Shown here in pieces: positions 1-10,200 of a DNA stretch of 64,000 bases. Location of the stretch: the NCBI RefSeq assembly GCF_000384415.1, contig NZ_ARVU01000001.1:868001-932000 (forward strand), in the 5' to 3' direction. The notes under the pieces were generated by a model that was not told the origin of the DNA, did no database searches, and was given only the letters and a program-made list of their open reading frames with translations. Source of the stretch: Cycloclasticus pugetii PS-1 (GTDB taxonomy: Bacteria > Pseudomonadota > Gammaproteobacteria > Methylococcales > Cycloclasticaceae). How positions within the stretch are numbered: the stretch's first letter is position 1; each line of letters opens with the position of its first letter. Both the position numbers and the translations under genes were made by a program.

Positions 1-214
1 AAGGTGTGATGAAGGCAATATAAAAAGCGAATAAGAGATTTTTTCTAGCAAAAAGGGGGCTTTTAACTATCTTCATTAGGCAACTATTTTTTTATGTAAT
101 TTTTAAAAAAATTTTAGCATAAGTCGATGGCCTTAAGGACATAACTCAAAATTATTAGCTACGTCGTAAAGGTATGATAGTCTTCTGTGCCAATTTTTGT
201 TTTAAAGAGAGTAA

Positions 215-1102
215 ATGACTTACCCAACCATTGAAGATTTTGTTGGAAACACGCCGCTCGTCAGGTTACAGCGGATGGACTCAACAACAAATACTATTTT
301 GTTGAAGCTTGAGGGTAATAACCCAGCAGGCTCTGTTAAAGATAGGCCTGCCATTAACATGATTCAACAAGCGGAGTTACGTGGTGATATTAAGCCTGGA
401 GACCGTTTGATTGAAGCGACTAGCGGAAACACAGGCATCGCTTTGGCAATGGCTGCGGCTATTAAAGGCTACAAAATGACACTCATCATGCCAGATAACA
501 TGAGTGCAGAACGGCGTGCATCAATGAAGGCTTACGGGGCCGATATTGTTTTAACACCGGCCGCTGGCAGTATGGAGGCGGCGATCGATCTAGCAAGGCA
601 GATGGAGCAGCAGGGCAAAGGCACGATTTTGGATCAATTTGCTAACCCAGATAACCCTTTATCGCACTATAACGGCACGGGACCTGAAATTTGGCGCGAC
701 ACGTCAGGAGAGGTAACCCACTTTATTAGTTCAATGGGGACGACCGGAACGATTATGGGTACCTCAATGTACTTAAAAGAAAAAAATAATGATATTCAGG
801 TGATTGGTGTTCAGCCGGAAGGTGATTCTAAAATTCCAGGAATCCGCCGTTGGCCTGAAGAGTATTTGCCAAAAATTTATGATCGTTCACGTGTTGACGA
901 CATTCTTGAAGTTAATCAGCAGCAAGCCGAACAGACAATGCGAGCCTTAGCGCAGCGAGAAGGCATTTTTTGTGGTGTCTCGTCTGGTGGGGCCACTCAT
1001 GTTGCTTTAGAGCTTTCAAAGCGTTTAAGCCATGCAACAATTGTTGTTGTTATTTGTGACAGAGGTGACCGGTATATTTCGACAGGAGTTTTTCCGGATT
1101 AA
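215..1102 (+). CDS. cysM: Cysteine synthase B (O-acetylserine sulfhydrylase B)
   Basis: PLP enzyme that makes cysteine from O-acetylserine and sulfide or thiosulfate in the cytoplasm. The 295-residue protein has the PLP-lysine motif NPAGSVKDR with K42 and the phosphate-binding loop TSGNTG at 69-74. Stretches such as MPDNMSAERR, the CGVSSGG loop and the C-terminal CDRGDRYISTGVF follow the CysM branch rather than CysK. The ATG is preceded by the purine-rich AAAGAGAG. The length is normal for CysM. It stands 62 bp before rlmD in the same direction, a common gammaproteobacterial neighbourhood. The assignment is by motif and family recall, not by a search. Confidence 0.95.
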   Translation: MTYPTIEDFVGNTPLVRLQRMDSTTNTILLKLEGNNPAGSVKDRPAINMIQQAELRGDIKPGDRLIEATSGNTGIALAMAAAIKGYKMTLIMPDNMSAERRASMKAYGADIVLTPAAGSMEAAIDLARQMEQQGKGTILDQFANPDNPLSHYNGTGPEIWRDTSGEVTHFISSMGTTGTIMGTSMYLKEKNNDIQVIGVQPEGDSKIPGIRRWPEEYLPKIYDRSRVDDILEVNQQQAEQTMRALAQREGIFCGVSSGGATHVALELSKRLSHATIVVVICDRGDRYISTGVFPD

Positions 1103-1164
1103 ATTTTGTTTAACGTTTAAAATGTAATGCTTATTTAACATAGAAAGATGGTTTTAAAAGCAAC

Positions 1165-2493
1165 ATGGCTAGACGTAGGAATAGAAGAAAGAACTTACCG
1201 CCTGAAACGGCAACAGCAACAATAGAATCGTTAGCCCACGATGGTCGCGGTGTGGCACATGTAGATGATAAGGCGGTTTTTATCGCAGGTGCGCTACCAG
1301 GCGAAGACGTTGTTTTTGAATACAGTAAAAAGAAAAAAGATTTTGCCGAAGGCCGTGTTACTGAGGTGTTAAAAGCATCTGACGACCGTGTTGAGCCGGG
1401 CTGCCAGCATTACAGTATTTGTGGTGGCTGTAGTTTTCAGCACATTGATCCTGAGAAACAAATTCTTGCCAAGCAAGGCATTTTGCTCGATCAGTTTAAA
1501 AGCATAGCTAAACTCGAAGATGTTGAGTTATGGCCTGCGTTAACAGGGCCTTTTTGGGGTTATCGTCACCGGGCGCGTTTAGGCGTGAAAGATGTCGTAA
1601 AAAAAGGCCGAGTGCTGGTAGGGTTTAGAGAAAAAGCCAGCCCTTTTTTGGCTGAAATTGAAAAATGTGAGGTGTTACATCCCTCAGTTGGGCAACGCCT
1701 AATGGATTTGTCATCGTTGATTGGCAACTTATCGATTAAAGATAAAATTCCGCAGATCGAAGTGTCTATTTGCGATAGCCGAACAGCATTAGTTTTTAGA
1801 ATTCTCGAGTCGTTAAGTGAAGAGGATATAGCGGTATTAAAACGTTTTGAAGTGTCTGCTGATGTAGATATTTATACCCAATCCAAAGGCCCAGATACCA
1901 TTATCCCATTAAGCGGTGAAAAAGCACCGCTCAGTTACCAATTGCCGAATAATGTAAGTTTGTTCTTTGGCCCTAGCGACTTTGTTCAAGTTAATGTTGA
2001 TATTAATCGCTCTATGATTAATAGAGCGCTAGAAACACTGGCGTTAAATGAAAATGATAACGTGCTTGATCTATTTTGTGGTTTAGGAAACTTTACGCTA
2101 CCAATGGCTCGAGTGGCAGGTCATGTAACCGGTGTTGAAGGCAGTGATGAGCTGATTATACGGGCAAAACAAAATGCCGATAAGAATGGCTTGGACAACG
2201 TGGATTTTTATACCGCTAATTTAATGGAAGCTGTCGCTGAGGAACCTTGGACGAAGAAAAAATACAATAAAGTATTAATTGACCCACCTCGTTTAGGCGC
2301 AAAAGAAATCCTACCTTATTTGCCAAAGTGGGGCGCTGAACAGGTGCTTTATGTGTCTTGTAACCCATCTACGCTTGCACGTGATTCAGCTATTTTAGTG
2401 AATGAATTAGGCTATACATTAAAAAAGGCCGGTGTCATGGATATGTTTCCGCATACCTCGCATGTCGAATCGATCGCGTTATTTGAAAAATAA
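1165..2493 (+). CDS. rlmD: 23S rRNA (uracil-1939-C5)-methyltransferase RlmD
   Basis: SAM-dependent methyltransferase that makes m5U1939 in 23S rRNA. A basic N-terminus leads into a TRAM-type RNA-binding domain (about residues 12-70). Iron-sulfur cluster cysteines are visible as C80, C86, C89 (PGCQHYSICGGC) and C168. The SAM fold carries DLFCGLGNFTLP at 302-313 and IDPPR at 372-376. The catalytic cysteine is C399 in YVSCNPSTLARD. This set of four cluster cysteines separates RlmD (RumA) from RlmC and TrmA. The length of 442 residues is typical. The following gene starts on the base after its stop codon, so the two are probably co-transcribed. Confidence 0.95.
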   Translation: MARRRNRRKNLPPETATATIESLAHDGRGVAHVDDKAVFIAGALPGEDVVFEYSKKKKDFAEGRVTEVLKASDDRVEPGCQHYSICGGCSFQHIDPEKQILAKQGILLDQFKSIAKLEDVELWPALTGPFWGYRHRARLGVKDVVKKGRVLVGFREKASPFLAEIEKCEVLHPSVGQRLMDLSSLIGNLSIKDKIPQIEVSICDSRTALVFRILESLSEEDIAVLKRFEVSADVDIYTQSKGPDTIIPLSGEKAPLSYQLPNNVSLFFGPSDFVQVNVDINRSMINRALETLALNENDNVLDLFCGLGNFTLPMARVAGHVTGVEGSDELIIRAKQNADKNGLDNVDFYTANLMEAVAEEPWTKKKYNKVLIDPPRLGAKEILPYLPKWGAEQVLYVSCNPSTLARDSAILVNELGYTLKKAGVMDMFPHTSHVESIALFEK

Positions 2494-2985
2494 ATGAATC
2501 GCCCTAAACTGAACATAATAATCAGTATTAGCGATCAGTTATTAGCGTTATATAACAGTGACCGATTGATTAAGTCCTATCCGGTATGCACCGCAAAAAA
2601 TGGTGCCGGTGAACTGTTTGGTAGTGAGTGTACCCCACGAGGGAAACATATCATTCGCGCAAAAATAGGTGCTGGTCAGTTGTCAGGCAGTGTGTTTGTA
2701 GGTCGCCGTTTTACAGGTGAAATTTACCAACATGGCTTTGCAAAAAGCCAGCCGAATAGAGACTGGATATTGACTAGAATTTTGTGGCTGTCTGGTTTAG
2801 AAAAAGGCAAAAATCGTTTAGGTCAGGTTGATACGATGCGGCGTTATATTTATATTCATGGTGCACCTGATGAACTGGTGACCTCTACACCCTCGTCACA
2901 TGGATGTATTCGAATGTTAAATACAGATGTTATTGAGCTTTTTGATCGGGTATCGGTTGGGTCTAGTGTGTTAATTAATGAATAG
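2494..2985 (+). CDS. L,D-transpeptidase family protein (YkuD domain)
   Basis: The 163-residue protein is essentially one YkuD domain. The catalytic signature is seen as H122 in YIHGAP and the SHGCIRM motif with C138 and R140. This family makes or remodels 3-3 peptidoglycan crosslinks, or attaches lipoprotein to the wall. No signal peptide or membrane helix is visible at the N-terminus (MNRPKLNIIISIS), which is odd for an enzyme expected in the periplasm. The start codon abuts the rlmD stop with no gap, so expression may rely on translational coupling. The product class is well supported; the exact substrate and location are not known. Confidence 0.85.
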   Translation: MNRPKLNIIISISDQLLALYNSDRLIKSYPVCTAKNGAGELFGSECTPRGKHIIRAKIGAGQLSGSVFVGRRFTGEIYQHGFAKSQPNRDWILTRILWLSGLEKGKNRLGQVDTMRRYIYIHGAPDELVTSTPSSHGCIRMLNTDVIELFDRVSVGSSVLINE

Positions 2986-2986
2986 T

Positions 2987-3373
2987 TTATTGAGAAACAA
3001 ACTCAGTAAAAAAGACAGCTTCTACGCCTTCTTTTTTAGCGTATTTTTTTAGTGTGGTGTTTAGAACTTGCACTGCTCGGTTTTGTAATTCTATTTTATC
3101 GCTGCCGCTGGAAATATTTTCCACATAATTATTGCTTAGCAATACAATAAGTGCGTGGCGAATAGCAGGGTTATGAGCCTCTATCGACTCTTTTATTTCA
3201 TTGTTACGTAGTTGTAATTGAATACTGGTGCGCAAATAATGATTGTCGCCCAATAGGTTTACAGTGAACTGAGGTGTTAGCGGTAGATAGATGGCTTCTG
3301 CAGAAGTTTCCTCATTGGCAACAGTGAAGGGGGAAATAAACATAAGGCCTAAAAGTAAAGCAACAAAACGCAT
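2987..3373 (-). CDS. FliL-like flagellar basal-body-associated family protein, exported
   Basis: The 128-residue protein has a signal peptide (about residues 1-19, ending TVANE) followed by a FliL-type domain. Typical traits are YLPLTPQFTVNLLG near the start, a central stretch on ring assembly and breakage (HALIVLLSNNY) and the closing VFFTEFVSQ. FliL proteins normally sit in flagellar operons with a transmembrane anchor. This one has no flagellar neighbours and carries a cleavable-looking signal instead. Stand-alone members are common in gammaproteobacteria and their role is unclear. It is convergent with the L,D-transpeptidase gene. A GGAG ribosome site lies just upstream of the ATG. Confidence 0.75.
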   Translation of the reverse strand: MRFVALLLGLMFISPFTVANEETSAEAIYLPLTPQFTVNLLGDNHYLRTSIQLQLRNNEIKESIEAHNPAIRHALIVLLSNNYVENISSGSDKIELQNRAVQVLNTTLKKYAKKEGVEAVFFTEFVSQ

Positions 3374-3437
3374 AACAGCTCCAAATAACGATGTGTTTGA
3401 TTTAAGAAAATTATATTGATAAGGATAGACTAAAAAA

Positions 3438-4472
3438 ATGAAATCGCCTATGCCCCTTGGGCCTTTAATGATTGATATTGACAGTGTGGAATTATCGGCC
3501 GTTGATCGAGAGGTTCTTAAACACCCTCTAGTGGGCGGTGTTATCCTTTTTTCAAGGAATTATGACAGTATTGAACAAGTCTCAGTGCTTTGTGATGAAA
3601 TTCATCGTTTAAGAGCAGAGCCGTTGTTGCTAGCTGTTGATCATGAAGGTGGGCGAGTGCAGCGCTTTAAAGAGGGGTTTACCCCCATCCCTTGTATGCA
3701 AATGTTAGGTGAGTGCTATCAGGAAGATAAGGAAAATGCTCTTAATTATGCGCGGCAAGTGGCTTGGTTAATGGCAATGGAATTGAGGCAGGTGGGAGTT
3801 GATTTTAGTTTTGCACCAGTGCTGGATATTGATTACGCTTGCAGCGATGTTATAGGCGATCGTGCGTTTTCGAGTGATAAAAAAATCGTTGTTGAGTTGG
3901 CTGAAGCATTCCAGCAAGGGCTGGCTGAAGCAGGCATGGCAAGCATCGGTAAGCATTTTCCTGGGCATGGTGCAGTAGCACCTGATTCTCATGTTGCGAT
4001 TCCAATTGATGAGCGTTCATTAGAAGACATTTTACAAGATGATGTGTACCCCTTTAGGCAGCTCATACAAGCAGGAATGAAAGGCATTATGCCGGCGCAT
4101 GTGATTTATCAACAGGTTGATGAAATGCCAGCCGGTTTTTCTGAGTTTTGGTTGCAAACTATTTTGCGTCAGCAATTAGGCTTTCAAGGTGCTATATTCA
4201 GTGATGACCTGACCATGCAGGGTGCTAGTGTAGTTGGTGATATTGGACAACGAGCGCAGCAGGCGTTAAAGGCGGGTGGCGATATGGCACTTATCTGTAA
4301 TGATCGAAGCGCAGCCGAACAGGTTATTGATCACTTAAATGGTGTTGAAATAAACACTAACTCTATCGAAAGGTTAAAAAAAATGCGACCGACAACAAGG
4401 CTTCCTGAAGGCCATCTTCAAGATTCTTTAAAGTGGCAACAATGCCGAAAGATCATTGATGGGTTTAACTAA
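3438..4472 (+). CDS. nagZ: Beta-N-acetylhexosaminidase NagZ
   Basis: Cytoplasmic glycoside hydrolase family 3 enzyme that removes N-acetylglucosamine from recycled anhydro-muropeptides. The barrel shows AVDHEGGRVQRF at 66-77, the family signature KHFPGHG at 172-178 followed by DSH at 183-185, and the FSDDLTMQGA segment near 254-263 that carries the catalytic aspartate. The length of 344 residues is normal. The upstream region shared with the divergent fliL-like gene should hold its promoter. It overlaps the start of hpt, a purine salvage gene, and the nagZ-hpt-mtnP order is frequent in gammaproteobacteria. Confidence 0.95.
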   Translation: MKSPMPLGPLMIDIDSVELSAVDREVLKHPLVGGVILFSRNYDSIEQVSVLCDEIHRLRAEPLLLAVDHEGGRVQRFKEGFTPIPCMQMLGECYQEDKENALNYARQVAWLMAMELRQVGVDFSFAPVLDIDYACSDVIGDRAFSSDKKIVVELAEAFQQGLAEAGMASIGKHFPGHGAVAPDSHVAIPIDERSLEDILQDDVYPFRQLIQAGMKGIMPAHVIYQQVDEMPAGFSEFWLQTILRQQLGFQGAIFSDDLTMQGASVVGDIGQRAQQALKAGGDMALICNDRSAAEQVIDHLNGVEINTNSIERLKKMRPTTRLPEGHLQDSLKWQQCRKIIDGFN

Positions 4473-5049
4473 GCTGATGATGCCTTTAACAGAAATAGAG
4501 TGGGTAAAGAAAAACAGTACCTGTTTGTTGGATGGCGCAGCTGTAGAGCAGATGTACAATACACTGGCTGTTGAAATTACTGAAGAATGTGGGGATAAGA
4601 ACCCACTTATTCTTTGCGTTATGACCGGTGCAATTGTAGCCGTTGGTAGCTTAATACCTAAATTGGATTTCGCATTAGAAGTTGATTATATCCATGCGAC
4701 ACGTTACCACCGTGATCTGGTTGGGGGGCGACTTGAGTGGAAGCAACTTCCCGCCACGCCGATACAAGGTCGAACAGTTATTATTGTTGATGATGTGTTG
4801 GATGAAGGTATCACAATGGCGCATATAAAAGCGTATTGCGAGGAACAAGGTGCTGCCTCTTGTTATACAGCTGTTTTAGTGGATAAAGATTTAAACAAGC
4901 AAAAGCCCTTGCGGGCTGATTTTGTTGGCTACCATAGTGGTAAGCAATATTTGTTTGGTTTAGGCATGGATTACAAAGGCTACCTAAGAAACATAAATGG
5001 TTTATATGCCTGCCCAGAAAATATTGAGGAACTAGTATGTCAAAGCTAG
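4459..5049 (+). CDS. hpt: Hypoxanthine-guanine phosphoribosyltransferase
   Basis: Purine salvage enzyme transferring phosphoribosyl from PRPP to hypoxanthine or guanine. The PRPP-binding motif VIIVDDVLDEG is seen near residues 107-117, preceded by an ATRYH loop and followed by GLGMDYKGYLRN. The start is ambiguous: ATG at 4459, ATG at 4477 and ATG at 4480 are all in frame, and 4459 overlaps the nagZ end by 14 bases. No strong ribosome site decides. Homologues usually begin near LTEIEW, so 4477 or 4480 is also plausible. It overlaps mtnP by 13 bases, indicating one operon nagZ-hpt-mtnP. Confidence 0.88.
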   Translation: MGLTKLMMPLTEIEWVKKNSTCLLDGAAVEQMYNTLAVEITEECGDKNPLILCVMTGAIVAVGSLIPKLDFALEVDYIHATRYHRDLVGGRLEWKQLPATPIQGRTVIIVDDVLDEGITMAHIKAYCEEQGAASCYTAVLVDKDLNKQKPLRADFVGYHSGKQYLFGLGMDYKGYLRNINGLYACPENIEELVCQS

Positions 5050-5789
5050 CGATTATTGGCGGCACTGGTTTAAGCAAACTTGTTAATTTGGAGCGTGTCC
5101 GTAAGCGAGTGGTTAAAACCCCCTATGGTGAACCTTCATCACCGATCACTTTTGGTGAATTAAATGGCGTTGATATTGTGTTTATGGCACGTCATGGGTA
5201 TGGTCATAATATTCCACCACACAGAATTAATTACCGGGCAAATATGTGGGCCTTGAAAGAAGTGGGTGTAACGGATGTTGTTGCAATCGCTGCTGTTGGC
5301 GGTATTAATCGATCAATGCCACCCGCGAGTCTTGTTCTGCCAGATCAGTTAATTGACTATACATGGGGGCGAGCCTCAACGTACTTTGAGGATGATCTAG
5401 AGCACGTTACTCACATAGATTTTACAACCCCGTATTCGGTGGAGCTGAGAAAAAAAATAAAGCGCGCAATGTATAAAGCGGAAATCGCTGTTTTCGACAA
5501 AGCTGTTTACGCTTGTATGCAAGGCCCAAGGTTAGAAACGGCAGCCGAAATAATAAAATTAGAGCGCGATGGTTGTGATTTAGTTGGTATGACAGGCATG
5601 CCTGAAGCAGCGTTAGCTAGAGAGTTGGCACTAAATTATGCCTGCTGTGCTTTGGTGGTTAATTGGGCGGCAGGTTTAGAAGGTGGTGAAATTAGTATGC
5701 GAGACATAGAAGGCCATGCAGAAGCGGGCATGATCAAAGTGGAGCATTTATTGAAAGTGCTGGTATATGAAATGAAAGTGGATGAATAA
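5037..5789 (+). CDS. mtnP: S-methyl-5'-thioinosine phosphorylase
   Basis: Member of the purine nucleoside/MTA phosphorylase family, cleaving methylthioinosine (or methylthioadenosine) to base and methylthioribose-1-phosphate in polyamine by-product salvage. Motifs are IIGGTGL at 6-12, the phosphate-binding RHG at 52-54, PPHRINYRAN at 60-69, CMQGPRLET at 160-168 and GMTGMPEA at 184-191. The protein resembles the Pseudomonas methylthioinosine phosphorylase closely as I recall it. The hypoxanthine released would be recycled by the overlapping upstream gene hpt, which makes functional sense of the pair. A GAGGA site lies 6-7 bases before the ATG. Confidence 0.9.
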   Translation: MSKLAIIGGTGLSKLVNLERVRKRVVKTPYGEPSSPITFGELNGVDIVFMARHGYGHNIPPHRINYRANMWALKEVGVTDVVAIAAVGGINRSMPPASLVLPDQLIDYTWGRASTYFEDDLEHVTHIDFTTPYSVELRKKIKRAMYKAEIAVFDKAVYACMQGPRLETAAEIIKLERDGCDLVGMTGMPEAALARELALNYACCALVVNWAAGLEGGEISMRDIEGHAEAGMIKVEHLLKVLVYEMKVDE

Positions 5790-5826
5790 CGTATAATTCT
5801 GTTGGTCTTAACGAAAAATCATAATC

Positions 5827-6534
5827 ATGGATATAAAAAAGTTTTATAAAATAGACGATCAAAAAGTTAGTTTTACAAGGCAGCAAGCCAGCCTTTTTGC
5901 TAAATCAGTAGCTGGTGACTTTAACCCATTGCATGATGTTGAGACAAAACGATTTTGTGTACCAGGGGATTTATTATTTGCGGTAGCGTTAACGGAATTA
6001 GGTGTTAGCCAATCAATGCGTTTTAGCTTTGAAAGCATGGTGACCGAGCAAACGGTTGTTACTTTGCCTGAGAAGCTGAGTGAGCAGTTTATTTTGTCTG
6101 ATCAAAATAATAAGTCGATGATGACGGTTCAGTGTTCTGGGGAACAGAGCAACAACGATAAGTTTATTTCGAGTTTGATTGAGAAATATGTTCAATTCTC
6201 AGGTCGAACATTTCCAGAAATACTTATCGATTTAATGCAAAAGAAAGGGGTGATGATTAACCCTGCTCGGCCATTAATTATTTATAAAGATATGGTCATT
6301 GAAATTCATTCGTTTCTAGAAGGTTCATTGGATCTCGAGTTTTCTGGTGCGTCGATGCGTGTTGATGGTAAAAAAGGCAGTGTGAAGCTTGAATTTAATT
6401 TGTTTGTGGATGGTCAAGCCATAGGGCATGGTACAAAAGATATGGTGGTCAGCGGTTTGAGGCCTTTTGAACAATCGGCGATTGACAGCATTGTAGATGA
6501 ATATAATGCGGTTAAATTAGCCTATGTGAGCTAG
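5827..6534 (+). CDS. DUF3581 family protein
   Basis: A 235-residue soluble protein with no signal peptide. The N-terminal stretch FTRQQASLFAKSVAGDFNPLHD followed by CVPGDLLFAV is what I recall as the hallmark of the DUF3581 family, which looks like a hot-dog (MaoC/thioesterase-like) fold because of the SVAGDFNPLHD and PGDLL elements. The second half repeats a similar pattern (MVIEIHSFLEGSLDLEFSGASM), suggesting a double hot-dog. The biochemical function is not established. It follows mtnP after 37 bases and may be the last gene of that operon. Confidence 0.7.
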   Translation: MDIKKFYKIDDQKVSFTRQQASLFAKSVAGDFNPLHDVETKRFCVPGDLLFAVALTELGVSQSMRFSFESMVTEQTVVTLPEKLSEQFILSDQNNKSMMTVQCSGEQSNNDKFISSLIEKYVQFSGRTFPEILIDLMQKKGVMINPARPLIIYKDMVIEIHSFLEGSLDLEFSGASMRVDGKKGSVKLEFNLFVDGQAIGHGTKDMVVSGLRPFEQSAIDSIVDEYNAVKLAYVS

Positions 6535-6562
6535 CTGTATCAGTTAACTTTTGTTGAGTGGG

Positions 6563-7201
6563 TTAATTAGGCGAGTCAATTTTTTTCACAATAGCCAAAA
6601 TACCAAAACGCGGATGATCAAAATAGTGTGATTCATCCGTTTTTATTCGCCGAGTTTCTGTTAATCGGTATAAGGTAACAGGTTCATGAAAACGTTGTGA
6701 AAGATTGGTTTGAGTTATCGCTAACGAGTTCATCTCACTCAACTGCAAATCAATGTCTAGGTGTAAAAACCGTCCACGGTGAAAAGTAAGTGTCCCCTCA
6801 AGTTGTAAAGGCCCAGTTTGGTGGCTAATTTGTACAGGCTTCCGCTCGCCTTTTTGTTGAAGTGGTTGAACCCACCCCGCATGAGCGATGGGTGTATATG
6901 AGGATAGCTTTTCTAACCGATTATAAACGCCGTAAAGTTGTTGTTGGTTGGGTGCTAAAGGCTTAAAGGCTGTATTGCTAGATACATTGCTCAGCCTGAT
7001 GGCATTGTCAGGTATTTTGAAGGCTGCGCTTGTCCAAGGCTCTAACGTTTGGTTACTCAATGATTTGTTTTCGAAAATGAGGTATTCAATACTGTACCAA
7101 GTGCTTGGCTGAGTTGAGCTTTCATTGTCGGCAAACGCCTGAATGTTGTATGAAAGCACAATAAGAATTAAAGCATATGAAAATAATCGTGTTGCTGTCA
7201 T
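6563..7201 (-). CDS. csiV: CsiV-like periplasmic peptidoglycan-binding protein
   Basis: A 212-residue exported protein with a signal peptide at about 1-24 (ending AFADNE). The WYSIEYLIFEN stretch right after it and the late motif IKTDESHYFDHPRFGILAIVKKI match the CsiV family. CsiV binds peptidoglycan and supports growth with non-canonical D-amino acids in Vibrio, where it also sits directly downstream of mfd. Here it begins 5 bases after the mfd stop codon, so the two are in one transcript. The name rests on motif memory and on this conserved neighbourhood. Confidence 0.7.
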   Translation of the reverse strand: MTATRLFSYALILIVLSYNIQAFADNESSTQPSTWYSIEYLIFENKSLSNQTLEPWTSAAFKIPDNAIRLSNVSSNTAFKPLAPNQQQLYGVYNRLEKLSSYTPIAHAGWVQPLQQKGERKPVQISHQTGPLQLEGTLTFHRGRFLHLDIDLQLSEMNSLAITQTNLSQRFHEPVTLYRLTETRRIKTDESHYFDHPRFGILAIVKKIDSPN

Positions 7202-7206
7202 GTTTA

Positions 7207-10200
7207 TTACTTGCTCAATGCGATAGAGTTAATGAGGTCGAGTATAAACTCAACTTTCTCTTCAGTGGTATTAAGTTTTTTACTAAAACGTAATTTTTGA
7301 GGTCCATCCAATTTAAAAATTTGTGGTTGTGTTTGGATCAATTCAATTATTTTTGCAGGGTCTATCGATGGGGCATTTGAAAATATTAATCGCCCATTGG
7401 ATTTGGCAAAATCAATTTTATCAATACCAATACGTTTAGCCTGTTGTTTTATCTCGCTGATACCAAAGAGGCATTTTGTGCTGTCTGGTAGAAGGCCAAA
7501 ACGATCTATCATCTCGACTTGTAAGTCCCTTAGTTCTTCTGCATCATCTGCACTAGCAATTCGTTTGTACAACACAAGACGTGTGTGAACGTCCGGTAAA
7601 TAATCATCGGGGATTAATGCGCTGGCAGACAGGTCTATTTCTGGTCCTGTTTCGATACGTTCTTCAAGTTCTGGTTGCTTACCTGATTTTATTGCGGCTA
7701 CTGCGTTATCCAGTAACTCGGTATATAAGGTAAAGCCAATTTCTTGGATTTCCCCACTTTGGTTGTCGCCCAATAACTCACCCGCACCACGAATCTCCAT
7801 ATCGTGCGTTGATAAGGTAAAGCCAGCACCTAGGTCGGCACTGCTTTGGATTGCATCAATACGTTTTTTTGCATCTTTAGTCATAACACCTTCTGGCGGT
7901 ACGATCATGTATGCGTATGCACGATGATGAGAGCGGCCAACCCGACCTCTTAATTGATGCAATTGAGATAAACCGAGTTTATCGGCGCGGTTAATAATAA
8001 TGGTATTGGCATTGGGTAAATCAATACCATTTTCGATAATCGTCGTAGACACCAGTACGTTAAATCGGGCGTGATAAAAGTCGAGCATGATATGCTCTAA
8101 TTCGCTTTCACGCATTTGCCCGTGTGCTTTTCGAATATTGGCGTCGGGTACTAGTTCTTCAATGTCACGAATAACCCTATCCATTGTAGCAATGTCGTTA
8201 TGGAGAACGAACAGTTGACCGCCGCGTCTTATCTCACGTTGGCAGGCCTCTTGAATCAGTCCACTATTCCATTCAGATACAAAGGTTTCGATAGCATGTC
8301 TATTCGGTGGTGGTGTTGCAATGATGGAAATATCGCGTAATCCAGACATGGCTTGATTAAGTGTTCTGGGTATTGGGGTAGCGGTGAGTGTAAGCATGTC
8401 CACTTCAGAGCGCATGGATTTTAAATATTCTTTATGGCGCACGCCAAAGCGTTGTTCTTCATCAATAATCACTAAACCAAGGTTTTTGTAGGTTAATGAT
8501 TTTTGTAATAATTTATGGGTACCAATAAGAATATCAACTTTCCCTTCGGCGGTATCAGCAATAATTTGATTTTGCTTTTTGCTGCTGACAAACCGTGAAA
8601 GTACTTCAATGCGAATGGGCCAATCGGCAAAACGGTCGGAAAAATTCTGATAATGCTGTTGAGCAAGTAAGGTGGTTGGCACTAAAACGGCAGTTTGGTA
8701 GTGATTATTGGCACAGGTGAAGGCCGCGCGCATAGCCACTTCTGTTTTACCAAACCCCACATCACCACAAACAACACGGTCCATTGGTTTAGCAAGGCTC
8801 ATGTCATGTAGTGTTTGTTCAATAGCGGTTGCTTGATCTTCGGTTTCTTCGAACGGAAATGCACGGGCAAAGTTATCGTACTCGGTTGATTCAGTAACCA
8901 TTGGGCGGCCAGGTTTGGCGGCGCGTCGAGCATGGATGTCTAATAATTCTGCGGCGACATCGCGTGCACGTTTCAGTGCTTTTTTGCGTGCTTTTTCCCA
9001 CTGATCACTACCCAATCGGTGTAATGGGGCGCTATCCCCTTGGGTGCCCATGTATCGACCAATTAAATTAAGCGATGAAACAGGCACATAGAGTTTATCG
9101 CTATTGGCATATTCTAAGGTTAAAAATTCGGTTTCAATCTCGTCTACAACTAAGTGCTTCAAGCCGATGTATCGACCAACACCATGTTCTTGGTGAACAA
9201 CAGGGGAGCCGATTTCAAGGTCGGCTAAGCTGTTAAATACATTTTCAAGTCGTTGGTTAGAGGAGGACCGTCTGCGTCTACGTTGTTGAACACGTGTGCC
9301 TAATAGGTTGTTTTCCGTAATGATGCTGACGGTAGAGGAGCTAAGGCCTTCATCTATCGGTGCAACGACAATGCAGGGGGATACATCGTTTTGAACAAAC
9401 GTCGCCCAATCTTCAACGAGGGTAGGGCGTACATTTAGTTTTTGTAGTTGCTGACGCATTGATTCACGATGCCCCGCAGACTCCGCAACAAACAAAGTTT
9501 TATGTTTTTGTATGTTTAATAAGTCTAATAAAGGGTGTGCCTGGTCATTTTTATCGGTATTGATTAAGGCTGTTTTTTCTGTTTCATGGATGTCACTTTG
9601 TAATGAAGCAGAGGGGTAGTTGGCCATTCTTTGTTGCAGGCTCTCTAAGTCGTGAAACAGTAATTCTGGGCGTAATGCCGGGCGATCAATATCACGTTGC
9701 CTGTGTTGAAATCGCTCAATGACCTGTGTGGCAAATGTTTCTCCAGCAGCTAAGATATCACCGTGCAAGATGAGAGTGGCCTTCGGGATGTAATCAAAAA
9801 ATGATTCGGTATGTTCTACAAATAAGGGCAAATAGTTTTCTATACCATTAGGGATATTACCTTTAGAGACTTGTTGATATAAGGTGTTCTTATCAGACAC
9901 ATTTGGGAACTGGTCTCTAAATTGTTGGCGAAAAAGTTGAATGCTTTTGTCATTAATAGGGAATTCTCTTGCGGGAAATAGTTGAATGGAGTCAACTTTA
10001 TCAATCGAGCGTTGGGTTTCGGTGTCAAACGTACGGATGGACTCTACTTCATCATCAAACAAATCAATTCTATAGGGCTTTTTGCTGCCCATTGGGAACA
10101 TGTCTAAAATAGCCCCTCGAACGGAGTATTCACCATATTCATGAACAGAGTGCACATTCTGGTAGCCTAATTTATCTAGATTTAGGCAGGTTTTTTCAAT

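Noticed and set aside
1-214. A gene or attenuator before cysM
   Set aside because: Only AT-rich spacer with a short AAAAG-GGGG-CTTTT element; no frame or fold that I can support.
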